This document shows positions 5,520 through 5,972 of a stretch of DNA of 5,972 nucleotides, one piece after another. The notes below the pieces were generated by a model, which was given only the letters and a program-made list of their open reading frames with translations, made no database searches and was not told the DNA's origin. Every line of letters begins with the position of its first letter. Position 1 is the stretch's first letter. The position numbers and the translations under genes were made by a program. Source of the stretch: Patescibacteria group bacterium (GTDB lineage Bacteria > Patescibacteriota > Minisyncoccia > Minisyncoccales > Minisyncoccaceae); NCBI GenBank assembly GCA_012798645.1, contig JAAZMU010000115.1, positions 1 to 5,972 on the forward strand. The letters are read 5' to 3'.

Positions 5520-5972
5520 ATGAAAATTGAATTATTAGAATTTAATAATATTAATAGAGAAATTTTAAGAGGAATTTTTGTTTCTAAAAATAAAGACAAG
5601 AAAAAAGTTGCTTTAATGGTTGGCGGATTTGAAAGGTCAGCAACAACTCAAAAGAAGTTTAAAGTTTTAGCTGACAATTTGAATATTTCCTCTTTGAGAT
5701 TAGATTATACTGGGATTGGTCTTTCTGATGGAGACTTTTCAGATTTAACTGTGCAGAATTTGGCAACAGATATTAAATCAGCAACAGAAGTATTAAATGA
5801 AAAAGGGTTTTTAGAGGTGATTGTAGTTTGTCATAGTTTGTCAGCTTGCGCTGTTTCTTTGATAGCAAATTGTTTTAATAAAATCGTGCTTTTTGCACCT
5901 GCTTTAAATCAGAAAGAATTATTAAGATATTGGTTTGTTGATAGTTTAGAAAAGGAAAAAGAGATTGATTGG
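5520..5972 (+). CDS. Second alpha/beta hydrolase, 3' end outside the window
   Basis: The frame stays open from ATG 5520 to the window edge (151 codons), so the gene is cut by the window, not broken. Features of the alpha/beta hydrolase fold appear in order: an early strand ALMVGGFERSATT (31-43), a DYTGIGLSDG turn (62-71) like the DxxGxGxSxG of S33 or serine-aminopeptidase-like hydrolases, the nucleophile elbow VVCHSLSAC (102-110) with Ser106, and strand IVLFAPAL (122-129). The elbow is C-H-S-L-S, not the usual G-x-S-x-G, so both glycines are replaced by small residues. The acid and histidine would lie beyond the edge. It follows the first hydrolase by 25 bases with no clear ribosome binding site. 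The two share the fold but little obvious sequence, so a recent duplication is unlikely. Substrate unknown. Confidence 0.82.
   Translation, partial: MKIELLEFNNINREILRGIFVSKNKDKKKVALMVGGFERSATTQKKFKVLADNLNISSLRLDYTGIGLSDGDFSDLTVQNLATDIKSATEVLNEKGFLEVIVVCHSLSACAVSLIANCFNKIVLFAPALNQKELLRYWFVDSLEKEKEIDW

Overview
The window is a 6 kb piece of AT-rich bacterial chromosome with every gene on the + strand. It holds a probable restriction-modification and anti-phage cassette, a GC-rich noncoding block, a broken flavoprotein gene, and two tandem alpha/beta hydrolases. Weak or absent Shine-Dalgarno sites, tight gene spacing, low GC and the style of the two hydrolases suggest an uncultured Candidate Phyla Radiation (Patescibacteria) genome. 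That placement is an inference, because no rRNA or other taxonomic marker is present. No in-frame TGA is needed in any intact gene, so the standard code fits.

Bases 1-3940 read as one operon. It starts with the 3' end of a gene ending in a DUF5655 domain. Next come a type II restriction endonuclease that closely resembles EcoRV, a D12-class adenine-N6 DNA methyltransferase, and an ABC-type ATPase fused to a TOPRIM-like nuclease domain (OLD/PARIS style). Gaps between the genes are 5, 35 and 2 bases. The endonuclease keeps EcoRV's catalytic residues and its DNA-reading loop, so the predicted target is GATATC. The methyltransferase should protect host DNA at the same site. The ATPase-TOPRIM gene, 2 bases after the methyltransferase, looks like a second, possibly backup, defence layer.

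Bases 3941-4267 are noncoding and clearly richer in GC (about 50-57% by hand count in two 60-base samples, against about 30% nearby). They contain several small hairpins and end in a good rho-independent terminator. This could be a structured RNA, a long 3' UTR, or a worn copy of a dispersed intergenic repeat.

Bases 4268-4618 are very AT-rich. They hold a possible promoter, the first 33 codons of a flavodoxin-like FMN reductase cut short by a stop, and a short hydrophobic reading frame in the same phase. This looks like gene decay. Bases 4619-5972 encode two adjacent alpha/beta hydrolases, the second running off the window and carrying an unusual nucleophile elbow (CHSLS).
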